Shown here one piece after another: positions 1 to 9,438 of a DNA stretch of 64,000 nt (within the stretch, counting starts at the first letter, position 1; every line of letters begins with the position of its first letter). The notes under the pieces were generated by a model, which searched no databases, was not told where the DNA came from, and saw only the letters and a list, made by a program, of their open reading frames with translations. The stretch covers positions 213,808 to 277,807 of the forward strand of contig NZ_RZIS01000006.1 of the NCBI RefSeq assembly GCF_005281835.1, given 5' to 3'. The position numbers were made by a program, and so were the translations under genes. The DNA comes from Vibrio profundi (GTDB lineage: Bacteria > Pseudomonadota > Gammaproteobacteria > Enterobacterales > Vibrionaceae).

Positions 1-721
<721 letters not shown>

Positions 722-895
722 TCACTCCGCATGTTTGCGTTGCAATACCATCCTCAGGGGATGATATAAATTCTAGCAGATCCGAGTTTAGATCGATCAC
801 CTAAGATCTAGGGCCTTTCTGCAATCAGGAACAAAAAAGAAGCGACTCTCTGTACACGTTAAAAGAGTAACTGCTTTTTTGATCCCGCTATAAAT

Positions 896-925
896 AAAAA
901 ACCCCGCCGAATCGGCAGGGCTTTT
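896..925 (-). terminator. Rho-independent terminator after rpmA
   Basis: GC-rich hairpin. On the minus strand GCCCTGCCG pairs with CGGCGGGG (one bulged position) and is followed by a run of six T. It sits 45 bases past the rpmA stop and ahead of obgE, so obgE probably depends on read-through or its own promoter. Confidence 0.8.
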
Positions 926-969
926 GAATTCAGCTTAAAGCTAATTAAAGCTATTCAGCTAACATCTAA

Positions 970-1227
970 TTACTCAGAATCGATGCTAACGAATTTACGG
1001 TTTTTAGGACCTTTAACTTCAAACTTCACTTTACCTTCAGTAAGAGCGAAAAGAGTGTGGTCTTTACCGATACCAACGTTAGTGCCAGCGTGGAACTTAG
1101 TACCACGTTGACGAACGATGATGTTACCTGCAAGAACAGATTCACCACCGAAACGCTTAACACCAAGACGTTTGCTTTCTGAATCGCGGCCGTTACGAGT
1201 AGAACCGCCAGCTTTTTTGTGTGCCAT
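970..1227 (-). CDS. rpmA: 50S ribosomal protein bL27
   Basis: 85 residues, the normal length for bL27. The protein begins [20 protein letters not shown] and contains the conserved stretch GVKRFGGE followed by [13 protein letters not shown], diagnostic for this family. L27 sits next to the peptidyl-transferase centre and its N-terminal tail contacts tRNA. It starts 19 bases after the rplU stop, so the two form one operon, as in E. coli. There is no N-terminal extension of the type that is cleaved in Firmicutes. Confidence 0.98.
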   Translation of the reverse strand: MAHKKAGGSTRNGRDSESKRLGVKRFGGESVLAGNIIVRQRGTKFHAGTNVGIGKDHTLFALTEGKVKFEVKGPKNRKFVSIDSE

Positions 1228-1246
1228 TGTTAAACTCTCCTATAAC

Positions 1247-1558
1247 TTAAGCGTTGATGCCAGTGATTTTCACTTCAGTGAACCACTGACGGTGGCCAGC
1301 TTGCTTACGAGAGTGCTTACGACGACGGAACTTAACGATTTTTACTTTATCGCCACGACCGTGTTGTACTACTTCCGCAGTAATCTTACCACCTTCAACA
1401 AGAGGTGCACCAACAGTGATTTCTTCACCGTTAGCAACTAGAAGAACTTTATCAAATTCAACAGTTGCACCAGTTTCAACGTCTAATTTCTCTAAACGAA
1501 GAGTTTGACCTTCGCTTACACGGTGTTGTTTGCCACCAGATTGGAAAACAGCGTACAT
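1247..1558 (-). CDS. rplU: 50S ribosomal protein bL21
   Basis: 103 residues, full length ([20 protein letters not shown]). The C-terminal signature [19 protein letters not shown] is typical of bL21, which binds 23S rRNA together with L20. First gene of the rplU-rpmA operon. Transcription should start from the promoter at 1641-1669, giving a leader of about 75 bases. It is divergent from ispB, the arrangement seen in E. coli. Confidence 0.98.
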   Translation of the reverse strand: MYAVFQSGGKQHRVSEGQTLRLEKLDVETGATVEFDKVLLVANGEEITVGAPLVEGGKITAEVVQHGRGDKVKIVKFRRRKHSRKQAGHRQWFTEVKITGINA

Positions 1559-1640
1559 ATTTTACTCCGCTTTTTCCGCACAGCCTATGGTTGTTATTTG
1601 TACAACTCGGGTGTGCGCTAAACTAATCAATAGGGCGCAG

Positions 1641-1669
1641 ATTCTACGGGAATCATGCGGCTATGACAA
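1641..1669 (-). promoter_or_regulatory. Sigma-70 promoter for rplU-rpmA
   Basis: Read on the minus strand: -35 TTGTCA at 1669-1664, a spacer of exactly 17 bases, and -10 TAGAAT at 1646-1641. Each hexamer differs from consensus at one position. Predicted transcription start is near 1634. Strength suits a ribosomal protein operon. Confidence 0.7.
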
Positions 1670-1826
1670 GCCATATTTTTAAAAAATTGGCGAAAAGCTA
1701 ATCGCCGAAGAAAAGTGCGGCAATCATGCCCTTAAGTGATGTATTAATCAACGTTTTTTAGTGTATCATTCGTCAATTAAATATAACGAATAAGCCTTAC
1801 AGGTTCTAACCTCAGCCGGATGAATA

Positions 1827-2798
1827 ATGGATTTTAAAGCTATCCAAGCGCTTACTGCCGATGATATGGCAAAAGTGAATGAAACAATTCAAGCTCAACT
1901 CAATTCTGACGTAAGTTTAATCAATCAGCTCGGTTTTTATATCGTAAGCGGTGGCGGTAAACGCCTTCGCCCTTTGCTTGCTATCTTGTCAGCTCGCGCA
2001 CTGGGTTACCAAGGCGAAGCTCACACCACCTCTGCGGCCTTTATTGAATTCATTCATACCGCAACTTTGCTTCACGACGACGTTGTCGATGAATCGGATA
2101 TGCGTCGCGGCAAAGCGACTGCAAATGCAGCTTTCGGAAATGCAGCAAGCGTCCTAGTTGGTGATTTCATTTACACACGCTCATTCCAAATGATGACAAA
2201 ACTAGGATCTTTAAAGATCCTTGACCTGATGAGTGAAGCGGTGAATGTGATTGCAGAGGGTGAAGTTCAGCAATTGATGAACTGTAATAACCCTGACACG
2301 ACCGAAGAAAGTTACATGCAGGTGATTTACTCAAAAACAGCTCGACTGTTTGAAGCAGCCACACAGATTGGCGCGATATTGACTGAATCATCTCCGGAAG
2401 TAGAAACAGCGATGCAGAACTACGGTAAGTATTTAGGCACTGCATTCCAGCTCATTGACGATGTCATGGATTACACTTCTGACGGTAAAGAAATGGGTAA
2501 AAACGTTGGTGACGACCTAGCAGAAGGAAAACCGACACTACCTCTTCTTTACGCTATGCATAATGGTACAGAAGCGCAATCTGCCATGATCCGTGAAGCA
2601 ATTGAAAAAGCAAATGGCATGGAAAGGCTCGATGAGATTCTGGCTGCTATGAGTGATACAGGCTCTCTAGAGTACACAACCAATAAAGCTTATGAAGAAG
2701 CAGACAAAGCAATCAAAGAGCTTGATGTGCTGCCTGAGTCTGAATACAAACAAGCTTTGGTGACGCTCGCTCACCTAGCCGTTAAACGAACTAAGTAA
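1827..2798 (+). CDS. ispB: Octaprenyl diphosphate synthase
   Basis: 323 residues, the same length as E. coli IspB. This trans-isoprenyl diphosphate synthase elongates FPP with isopentenyl diphosphate to make the side chain of ubiquinone and menaquinone. Both aspartate-rich motifs are present: the first in LLHDDVVDESDMRRG (about residues 83-97) and the second in QLIDDVMDY (about residues 210-218). GGGKRLRP near residue 43 is the usual substrate-binding stretch. It is divergent from rplU and convergent with mdh. A shared bidirectional terminator follows. The ribosome-binding site is weak (GGATGA). Confidence 0.96.
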   Translation: MDFKAIQALTADDMAKVNETIQAQLNSDVSLINQLGFYIVSGGGKRLRPLLAILSARALGYQGEAHTTSAAFIEFIHTATLLHDDVVDESDMRRGKATANAAFGNAASVLVGDFIYTRSFQMMTKLGSLKILDLMSEAVNVIAEGEVQQLMNCNNPDTTEESYMQVIYSKTARLFEAATQIGAILTESSPEVETAMQNYGKYLGTAFQLIDDVMDYTSDGKEMGKNVGDDLAEGKPTLPLLYAMHNGTEAQSAMIREAIEKANGMERLDEILAAMSDTGSLEYTTNKAYEEADKAIKELDVLPESEYKQALVTLAHLAVKRTK

Positions 2799-2862
2799 TC
2801 ACTGAATGCTGGCGTCGCTAACGTCAGCAGTTCTTCAATATAAATAGTTATATTGCAGACAC

Positions 2863-2894
2863 AAAAAAGCCGATCTTTTGATCGGCTTTCTTTT
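2863..2894. terminator. Bidirectional terminator between ispB and mdh
   Basis: AAAGCCGATC at 2866-2875, loop TTTT, GATCGGCTTT at 2880-2889, flanked by A-rich sequence on the left and T-rich sequence on the right, so it can act for both convergent genes. A further imperfect hairpin (TGCTGGCGT / ACGTCAGCA, about 2808-2828) precedes it. Confidence 0.85.
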
Positions 2895-2909
2895 ATCTAA
2901 CGTCATTCA

Positions 2910-3845
2910 CTACTTAGCGAATTCAACACCAATTTCGATGTCACCGTTTAGTGTATCAAGCATGCTGTCTAGTGCAGACTGCTCGTAATCACTTAGGTCG
3001 CCGTAGCTAAGGATCGCTTCTGCGCCCTCTTTGCCTAGTTTAACTGGTTGTGCGAAGAACGGTGCATGCTCACCTGCGCCTTCTACATATGCACACTCAA
3101 TTACGTTCTCTTCACCTTGTAAAGCTTTCACAAGTGCTAAACCAAAGCGACATGCTGCTTGGCCCATAGATAGAGTTGCACTACCGCCACCCGCTTTTGC
3201 TTCAACAACTTCAGTACCAGCATTTTGAATACGCTTAGTTAGCGCTTCAACTTCTTCAGCAGTAAATTCAACGCCTTCAACTTGAGAAAGAAGAGGAAGA
3301 ATCGTTACACCTGAGTGACCACCGATAACAGGAACACGGATATCACCTGGATCTTTATCTTTAAGTTCTGCAACGAAAGTTTCTGAGCGGATAACATCAA
3401 GAGTGGTTACACCGAATAGACGACGCTTATCGTAAACACCTGCTTTCTTAAGAACTTCAGCAGCGATTGGCACTGTTGTATTCACAGGGTTAGTGATGAT
3501 ACCTACACAAGCCGTTGGACAAACAACCGCAATTTTTTCTGCTAGAGATTTAACAATGCCAGCGTTTACATTAAAAAGATCCGCACGATCCATACCAGGC
3601 TTACGAGCAACGCCAGCAGAGATAAGTACTACATCAGCACCTTCAAGCGCAGGCGTTGGATCTTCGCCAGCGTAACCTTTGATCGAAACAGGTGTTGGGA
3701 TGTGGCTTAGATCGGCAGCAACACCAGGTGTTACCGGTGCGATATCGTATAAAGCTAAATCAGATCCAGCAGGAAGACGGTTTTTCAGTAATAGAGCTAG
3801 GGCTTGACCGATGCCACCAGCGGCACCAATAACAGCTACTTTCAT
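2910..3845 (-). CDS. mdh: Malate dehydrogenase (NAD)
   Basis: 311 residues, matching the 312 of E. coli Mdh. It interconverts malate and oxaloacetate in the TCA cycle. The Rossmann motif [15 protein letters not shown] is at residues 7-21. The substrate-binding region [10 protein letters not shown] and the catalytic histidine in [13 protein letters not shown] (about residue 177) are intact. It is divergent from argR, the usual enterobacterial and Vibrio arrangement. The start ATG is preceded by AAGGAG with good spacing. Confidence 0.98.
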   Translation of the reverse strand: MKVAVIGAAGGIGQALALLLKNRLPAGSDLALYDIAPVTPGVAADLSHIPTPVSIKGYAGEDPTPALEGADVVLISAGVARKPGMDRADLFNVNAGIVKSLAEKIAVVCPTACVGIITNPVNTTVPIAAEVLKKAGVYDKRRLFGVTTLDVIRSETFVAELKDKDPGDIRVPVIGGHSGVTILPLLSQVEGVEFTAEEVEALTKRIQNAGTEVVEAKAGGGSATLSMGQAACRFGLALVKALQGEENVIECAYVEGAGEHAPFFAQPVKLGKEGAEAILSYGDLSDYEQSALDSMLDTLNGDIEIGVEFAK

Positions 3846-4179
3846 TGTTATTCTCCTTGAGAGTAATTCTCTTATAAGGTTTTTATAGGGTGTTTTCTAA
3901 TCGAATTCGAGTAGAAAACTATAGTAATCACAAACTGATTACAATCAATTAACGTCATCTTTGCGACCTTGCGCAAGTCAATAAACACGTGCGATGCAAG
4001 GCAATAGCATTATGCGGATAAACACGATTTAGGACAAAAGCCAAACGCCCAAAAAGCATAATATTCCATATAGTTTTTACAGTGATGTGACTAACAAATT
4101 ACTCGGATACTTTGGTTAATAGTGAATATGTATGCGAGAATATGCAGCAATGACTTTGTTAACAAAAAAGATTAAAACC
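3846..4179. other. mdh-argR divergent intergenic region
   Basis: 334 bases without a gene. It must hold the promoters of both mdh and argR. I can point to one partial ARG-box-like sequence (4120-4138, listed separately). I do not see a clean sigma-70 pair for either gene. Confidence 0.6.
4120..4138 (+). promoter_or_regulatory. Possible ARG box (ArgR autoregulation)
   Basis: The sequence AGTGAATATGTATGCGAG keeps the left half of the ARG box (TGAAT) and only part of the right half (AT.C instead of ATTCA). ArgR autoregulation through such boxes is known in E. coli. One weak half-match is not proof. Confidence 0.3.
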
Positions 4180-4650
4180 ATGCGCAATACAGAAAAACAA
4201 GACAACTTAGTTCGCGCTTTTAAAGCGTTACTAAAAGAAGAGCGTTTTGGCTCCCAAGGTGAAATTGTCGATGCTCTGAAACACGAAGGGTTTGAAAGCA
4301 TCAACCAATCTAAAGTTTCACGCATGTTGACTAAGTTTGGCGCAGTGAGAACTCGCAATGCTAAAATGGAAATGGTTTACTGCCTACCTGCAGAGCTGGG
4401 TGTACCAACCGTGTCGAGCTCACTTAGAGAGTTGGTTCTAGATATCGACCACAACGCAGCGCTTGTCGTGATCCATACTGGCCCAGGTGCAGCACAACTT
4501 ATCGCTCGCTTGCTGGATTCTTTAGGTAAGTCTGAAGGTATTTTAGGAGTCGTCGCAGGCGATGACACAATCTTCATCACACCGACTCTTTCTGTTACAA
4601 CTAAACAGTTATTTGATTCTGTATGTGAGCTTTTCGAATACGCAGGTTAA
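4180..4650 (+). CDS. argR: Arginine repressor
   Basis: I choose ATG at 4180, giving 156 residues ([20 protein letters not shown]), exactly the length of E. coli ArgR. In-frame ATGs at 4132 and 4150 would add a non-conserved N-terminus. The N-terminal winged helix contains [14 protein letters not shown] and [19 protein letters not shown], the DNA-recognition part. The C-terminal half carries the hexamerisation and arginine-binding motif [14 protein letters not shown] and the GDDTIF stretch (about residues 100-128). With arginine it represses arginine biosynthesis. The Shine-Dalgarno before 4180 is weak (AAAAAAG), so the start rests on homology. Confidence 0.95.
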   Translation: MRNTEKQDNLVRAFKALLKEERFGSQGEIVDALKHEGFESINQSKVSRMLTKFGAVRTRNAKMEMVYCLPAELGVPTVSSSLRELVLDIDHNAALVVIHTGPGAAQLIARLLDSLGKSEGILGVVAGDDTIFITPTLSVTTKQLFDSVCELFEYAG

Positions 4651-4998
4651 GAAGCATACAAAAAATCCAGTAAAACATTCTAAAATTCGATGGATCACTA
4701 ACAATCATTTCTTCCGTGATCCATCTCACATCCTAGAATATCCACCTCCCCTTCCAAATTTCGCAGCAAATCATTGATTTTTAAAAACATAATCTAACTA
4801 AAACTTCATTATTATTGCATCAAAATTTAGACTTTTTCGTTATATGTTTTAACAATTGGGTAATTTTCTGCCAATTTTTGTTATTATTCAGCCACTTTTT
4901 CATCGGACGGATTGAAAAAGATGCCGTTTCCACATAGGAAACTCCAGAAACAACTACAATTGTTTCAGGGTTAATAATGAATAAAGGAAGGGAAATTC
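4651..4998. other. argR-TAXI intergenic region
   Basis: 348 bases with no gene. The first two thirds are AT-rich without a recognisable terminator for argR. The last 75 bases hold the paired hairpins described at 4926-4966 and the Shine-Dalgarno AGGAAGGG for the binding-protein gene. Confidence 0.6.
4926..4966 (+). repeat. Two adjacent hairpins with exchangeable arms in the TAXI leader
   Basis: GTTTCC (4926-4931) can pair with GGAAAC (4937-4942). GAAACAA (4947-4953) can pair with TTGTTTC (4960-4966). Because all four arms share GTTTC/GAAAC, arm 1 can also pair with arm 3 and arm 2 with arm 4, so alternative folds are possible. The set ends about 18 bases before the Shine-Dalgarno. Confidence 0.5.
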
Positions 4999-5967
4999 AT
5001 GGCATTTAACAAACTTGTTAAAGTCGGTGCAATTGCAGCTGCTGTAATGGGCGCTGGCGCGGTTAACGCTCAAGAGTTCATCACTATCGGTACTGGTTCT
5101 GTAACTGGTGTTTACTACCCTACTGGTGGTGCTATCTGTAAGCTAGTGAACAAGGGTCGTAAAGACCACAACATTCGTTGTTCAGTTGAATCAACTGGCG
5201 GTTCTATCTACAACGTAAACACTATGCGTGCAGGTGAGCTTGATTTTGGTGTTGTTCAGTCTGACTGGCAGTACCACGGCTACAACGGTACAAGTAAGTT
5301 TGCAGAGCAAGGCGAGTACAAGAAGCTACGTGCAATGTTCTCTCTACACACAGAACCATTCAACATCATTGCGCGCTCTGACGCGGGTATCGATAACGTT
5401 TCTGACCTAAAAGGTAAGCGTGTAAACATCGGTAACCCTGGTTCAGGTGACCGCGCAACTATGGGTGTTGTGATGGATGCTATGGGCTGGACTAACGACA
5501 GCTTCAAACTAGCATCTGAGCTTAAAGGTTCTGAGCGTTCTCAAGCACTATGTGATAACAAGATTGATGCATTCATCTACATGGTTGGCCACCCGAACGG
5601 TTCAATCAAAGAAGCAACAACATCTTGTGATGCTAAATTAGTATCAGCAACTGGTGCTCAAATCGATAAAATCGTTGCAGATAACCCATACTACGCATAC
5701 AGCACAGTTCCAGCTGGCATGTACCGTGGTACTGATGCTGACGTAAACAGCTTTGGTGTTGCAGCAACTATGGTAACAACGACAGAAGTTTCTGAAGATG
5801 TTGCTTACAATGTTGCTAAAGCAGTATTCGAAAACTTCGATACATTCAAACGCCTACACCCAGCGTTTGCTAACCTGAAGAAAGAAGACATGGTGAAAGC
5901 TGGTCTTTCTATCCCTCTTCACCCAGGTGCAGCTAAATACTACAAAGAAGTAGGTCTTCTAAAGTAA
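4999..5967 (+). CDS. TRAP transporter substrate-binding protein, TAXI family
   Basis: 322 residues. The signal peptide (about 1-24, ending VNA) marks it as periplasmic. The mature protein begins QEFITIGTGSVTGVYYPTGG, the hallmark N-terminal strand and loop of TAXI (TRAP-associated extracytoplasmic immunogenic) proteins. RVNIGNPGSGDRATM (about residues 140-154) and the proline-rich C-terminus (IPLHPGAAKYYKE) are also typical. It should capture a small carboxylate or amino-acid-like solute and hand it to the fused permease encoded next. The substrate cannot be read from sequence. A strong terminator follows, which would make this protein more abundant than the permease. Confidence 0.93.
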   Translation: MAFNKLVKVGAIAAAVMGAGAVNAQEFITIGTGSVTGVYYPTGGAICKLVNKGRKDHNIRCSVESTGGSIYNVNTMRAGELDFGVVQSDWQYHGYNGTSKFAEQGEYKKLRAMFSLHTEPFNIIARSDAGIDNVSDLKGKRVNIGNPGSGDRATMGVVMDAMGWTNDSFKLASELKGSERSQALCDNKIDAFIYMVGHPNGSIKEATTSCDAKLVSATGAQIDKIVADNPYYAYSTVPAGMYRGTDADVNSFGVAATMVTTTEVSEDVAYNVAKAVFENFDTFKRLHPAFANLKKEDMVKAGLSIPLHPGAAKYYKEVGLLK

Positions 5968-5987
5968 TCTGACTTTAGCCTACTGAC

Positions 5988-6022
5988 CCAATAAGGAGGC
6001 CTGAGCCTCCTTATTGGTTTTT
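5988..6022 (+). terminator. Strong terminator or attenuator between TAXI binding protein and permease
   Basis: A perfect 13-bp stem, CCAATAAGGAGGC with GCCTCCTTATTGG, loop CTGA, followed by TTTTT. It lies 20 bases past the stop codon. Confidence 0.9.
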
Positions 6023-6229
6023 CGCACTTTATAAAATAAAACCAATTCAGTGCGATACGAGAAACACTTTTAAAGTCGTCTCATTTTTGATGACTAACCT
6101 TCGTAATAAGCCTGAGATAAATCGAAACTAAGAGCAATTTTCCATCTATTCACTACACTAATAGATGCTAAATATGGTTCTAATCAGTCATTGATAATGA
6201 CTAGACCATCAATAATAAGGATAAAGTAC

Positions 6230-8809
6230 ATGACGCAGACAAATACACCGTCTTCAGATGTGCAAGAAATGGTGGCCCAAGCCGATACTGGGGCAAGAAG
6301 CCCTAAAGGTATTCAAGGACGAATTTTATGGTTTGTACCGCTGTGTTGGTCGCTATTCCAACTTTGGTATGCATCACCACTACCGTTTATATTTGATTTT
6401 GCTGTACTAAACGACACGCAAGCACGAGCAATTCACTTAACTTTTGCTATTTTCTTAGCATTCACAGCATATCCCGCTCTGAAAAATTCTCCACGTGACT
6501 ACATTCCAGCAATGGATTGGGTACTCGCGCTGGCTGGTAGTTTTTCAGCGGCTTATATCTATGTCTTCTATACAGAGCTGGCCGGCCGTTCGGGCGCTCC
6601 TACCACGTTTGATATTGTGGCTGCAGTTACCGGTATGGTACTGCTGTTAGAAGCGACACGTCGTGCATTAGGTCCACCACTCATGGTTGTGGCAGCTGTA
6701 TTCTTGCTGTACACCTTTGGCGGCCCTTACATGCCAGACGTTATTGCACATAAAGGTGCAAGCCTAAATAAAGCAATGTCACATCTATGGCTAACAACTG
6801 AAGGCGTATTCGGTGTTGCACTAGGTGTATCCACTTCTTTTGTATTCTTGTTTGTTTTATTTGGCGCGATGCTTGAGCGAGCAGGTGCAGGTGCATACTT
6901 CATTAAAGTAGCATTCTCACTGCTTGGTCATATGAAAGGTGGCCCAGCGAAAGCAGCCGTTGTAGCGTCAGGTCTTTCAGGCCTTGTATCTGGTTCATCT
7001 ATCGCAAACGTAGTAACGACTGGTACCTTCACAATCCCGTTAATGAAACGTGTTGGTTTCCCGGGCACAAAAGCGGGTGCGGTAGAAGTTGCGGCTTCAA
7101 CCAATGGCCAGTTGACTCCACCAATCATGGGTGCTGCCGCATTCTTGATGGTGGAATACGTGGGTATTTCTTACGTTGAAGTTATCAAAGCGGCTCTATT
7201 GCCAGCGCTAATTTCATACGTAGCGCTAATTTACATTGTTCACTTAGAAGCATGTAAAGCGGGCATGACTGGTTTACCTCGTCGCCATACTCCTACTATC
7301 ATACAAAGCTTGCTGTCGTTCACCGGAACCATTTTAGGTTTATGCGTGATCAGCGCGCTAGTTTACTACGGTGTTGGTTGGACGAAAGATGTCTTTGGCG
7401 CTGCGGCAACTCCAATTGTCACCGTTGCTCTATTGATCTCATACTTAGCACTTGTTCGTGTATCTGCGAAGTACGCGAAAGAAGGCGGCATGGAAATCGA
7501 TGCAGATCTGAAAGAAGTTCCAGATCCAGGCCCAACGATTAAGTCAGGCCTACACTTCCTATTGCCTATCGTTGTATTGGTATGGTGTTTAACAGTTGAA
7601 CGTTTCTCTCCAGGTTTATCTGCATTCTGGGCAACGGTCTTCATGATCTTCATTTTGATCACTCAGCGCCCACTAATGGCGATGATGTCAAAAACTGATG
7701 ATATTGCAGAACAAACTAAAGCGGGCTTTGTTGACCTAGCCGAGAGTTTAGTTTCTGGTGCTCGTAATATGATCGGTATCGGTGTGGCGACAGCTGCTGC
7801 TGGTACTGTGGTTGGTGTGGTAACACTGACTGGTATTGGCCTTGTGATGACCGACTTCGTTGAGTTTATCTCAGGCGGTAGCATCATCCTTATGTTGCTA
7901 TTTACCGCAGTGATCAGCTTAATCTTAGGTATGGGCTTGCCAACAACGGCAAACTACATCGTTGTATCGACTCTAATGGCACCAGTAATTGTGACTTTAG
8001 GCGCGGCGCACGGCTTAATCATCCCTCTGATTGCGGTTCACTTATTCGTGTTCTACTTCGGTATTCTCGCAGATGATACTCCTCCTGTAGGCCTAGCGGC
8101 ATTTGCAGCAGCGGCAATTGCGAAGTCAGATCCAATTCGAACTGGTATCCAAGGTTTCACCTACGATATTCGAACTGCGATATTGCCATTCATGTTCATC
8201 TTCAATACCCAACTACTGTTGATGGGCATTGATTCTTGGTGGCATTTAGCATTAACGATCTTCTCTTCCGTAACCGCAGTATTAATCTTTGCAGCTGCAA
8301 CGCAAGGTTGGTGGTTTACTAAGAACAAGTGGTGGGAAACGGTACTGCTTATCGTACTAACGTTCTCTTTTTTCCGTCCAGGCTTCTGGTGGGACATGAT
8401 TTACCCGGCGAAGGTTCTTTCTCCTGGAGTTGAGATTGCTCAAATCACAGAAGGTCTATCTGTGGGAGAATCGCTAGAGCTAAGAGTGGGTGGTGAAAAC
8501 CTAGAAGGTGATTACTCAGAGAAAACCGTTCGTCTTCCATTTGAAGATTCTGCAACAACCGGTGAAGACCGCGTGGCGTCAATGGGTTTAATGCTAACGG
8601 AAACTGACGGCAAGATGATTGTCGACATGGTTGAGTTTGGTAGTCCAGCTGAAGCTTCAGGTATCGATTTCGATTGGGAAATCAAGTCGGTTATCCAAGA
8701 TGCAGACCGTCCAATGAAAGAGTGGGTATTCTTACCATCTCTAATCATTTTGATTGGCTTAGCAATGAATCAAAGAAGACGCGCTCGTAAGGATGAAATC
8801 AGCGCGTAA
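6230..8809 (+). CDS. TRAP transporter fused permease (DctQ-DctM type) with C-terminal DUF3394 region
   Basis: 859 residues from ATG 6230, which has AAGGAT upstream. An upstream in-frame TTG at 6191 lacks support. The protein is an inner-membrane fusion of the small (4-TM) and large (12-TM) TRAP subunits. Conserved large-subunit stretches are visible: ASGLSGLVSGSSIANVVTTG, TNGQLTPPIMGAAAF and GMGLPTTANYIV. After the last core helices, about 130 residues form a soluble, PDZ-like segment (DGKMIVDMVEFGSPAEASGI) and one final helix before a basic tail, which fits DUF3394. It works with the upstream TAXI protein in sodium- or proton-driven solute uptake. A UspA protein gene follows. The segment 6023-6229 before it has no gene. 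Confidence 0.92.
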   Translation: MTQTNTPSSDVQEMVAQADTGARSPKGIQGRILWFVPLCWSLFQLWYASPLPFIFDFAVLNDTQARAIHLTFAIFLAFTAYPALKNSPRDYIPAMDWVLALAGSFSAAYIYVFYTELAGRSGAPTTFDIVAAVTGMVLLLEATRRALGPPLMVVAAVFLLYTFGGPYMPDVIAHKGASLNKAMSHLWLTTEGVFGVALGVSTSFVFLFVLFGAMLERAGAGAYFIKVAFSLLGHMKGGPAKAAVVASGLSGLVSGSSIANVVTTGTFTIPLMKRVGFPGTKAGAVEVAASTNGQLTPPIMGAAAFLMVEYVGISYVEVIKAALLPALISYVALIYIVHLEACKAGMTGLPRRHTPTIIQSLLSFTGTILGLCVISALVYYGVGWTKDVFGAAATPIVTVALLISYLALVRVSAKYAKEGGMEIDADLKEVPDPGPTIKSGLHFLLPIVVLVWCLTVERFSPGLSAFWATVFMIFILITQRPLMAMMSKTDDIAEQTKAGFVDLAESLVSGARNMIGIGVATAAAGTVVGVVTLTGIGLVMTDFVEFISGGSIILMLLFTAVISLILGMGLPTTANYIVVSTLMAPVIVTLGAAHGLIIPLIAVHLFVFYFGILADDTPPVGLAAFAAAAIAKSDPIRTGIQGFTYDIRTAILPFMFIFNTQLLLMGIDSWWHLALTIFSSVTAVLIFAAATQGWWFTKNKWWETVLLIVLTFSFFRPGFWWDMIYPAKVLSPGVEIAQITEGLSVGESLELRVGGENLEGDYSEKTVRLPFEDSATTGEDRVASMGLMLTETDGKMIVDMVEFGSPAEASGIDFDWEIKSVIQDADRPMKEWVFLPSLIILIGLAMNQRRRARKDEISA

Positions 8810-8814
8810 TACCT

Positions 8815-8837
8815 AGGGCTAGCTTCTGGCTAGCCCT
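8815..8837 (+). repeat. Hairpin after the TRAP permease
   Basis: AGGGCTAGC and GCTAGCCCT form a perfect 9-bp stem with a 5-base loop. There is no T-run, so it may be an mRNA-stabilising or Rho-assisted structure rather than an intrinsic terminator. Confidence 0.55.
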
Positions 8838-8861
8838 AAGTAATGGAAAGGATAATGGCAG

Positions 8862-8882
8862 CACCTAGGTCATCACTAGGTG
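8862..8882 (+). repeat. Inverted repeat just upstream of uspA
   Basis: CACCTAG (8862-8868) and CTAGGTG (8876-8882) flank 7 bases. It ends 22 bases before the uspA start and could be an operator or leader hairpin. Confidence 0.45.
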
Positions 8883-8904
8883 TTCATTAATAAGAGAGTA
8901 AAAC

Positions 8905-9342
8905 ATGTATAAACAGATCCTTGTTCCAGTAGATTTAAACGATAAAGGCTTTTCTGACAAAGCCGTTGAACTTGCAGTTTGGCATGCAAAACACAGTAAT
9001 GCAGAAGTGCATCTACTGAATGTTTTACCTGGCATTCATATGTCTATGGTCGCGTCTTACTTCCCAAAAGATGCCGCTAATCAAATGAAGATCGACGTTA
9101 AGAACCAGCTTAAAGAATTCGCTGATCAACATATCGATGACGAAGTGATTTATAAGGTTCACGTAGCGGAAGGTAAAGCATACTCAACGATTCTAGAGCA
9201 CGCAGAGAAGCTAGGCGCGGATCTTATCATCATGCCAAGCCATAAGCGCTCTAAGATCGACAAGGTGGTACTAGGCTCAGTTGCGAGCAAAGTCGTACAG
9301 AATTCACCAATCAACGTACTGGTTGTGAAACCGCAAGGTTAG
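8905..9342 (+). CDS. Universal stress protein (UspA family), linked to the TRAP transporter
   Basis: 145 residues, one Usp domain (MYKQILVPVDLNDKGFSDKAVELAVWHAKH). The C-terminal VLGSVASKVVQNSPINVLVVK is typical. The ATP-binding loop (G-x2-G-x9-G-S) is only partly kept: the first glycines are replaced (MPSHKRSKIDKVVLGS), so nucleotide binding is uncertain. Usp proteins are known partners of TRAP systems (TeaD of Halomonas modulates TeaABC), and its position 95 bases after the permease suggests a similar role here. A clear terminator follows. Confidence 0.9.
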   Translation: MYKQILVPVDLNDKGFSDKAVELAVWHAKHSNAEVHLLNVLPGIHMSMVASYFPKDAANQMKIDVKNQLKEFADQHIDDEVIYKVHVAEGKAYSTILEHAEKLGADLIIMPSHKRSKIDKVVLGSVASKVVQNSPINVLVVKPQG

Positions 9343-9369
9343 ACACGCAGCGTTGAATGGAATACAACG

Positions 9370-9398
9370 AAAAAGGGTGACGTAATGTCACCCTTTTT
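9370..9398 (+). terminator. Terminator after uspA
   Basis: AAAAAGGGTGAC pairs perfectly with GTCACCCTTTTT around the loop GTAAT. The symmetry lets it also serve the convergent dehydrogenase gene. Confidence 0.9.
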
Positions 9399-9438
9399 AT
9401 TGGAATCGATATAAATATTTGAATCGATAGCCAAGTAG

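Noticed and set aside
833..880. A-rich/T-rich flanked hairpin (AAAAAAGAAGC ... TGCTTTTTT) between obgE and rpmA
   Set aside because: The pairing needs several bulges and the loop is long. The clean terminator at 896-925 explains the rpmA end better.
6191..6229. Upstream TTG start for the TRAP permease
   Set aside because: No Shine-Dalgarno before it. ATG 6230 has AAGGAT and gives the expected N-terminus.
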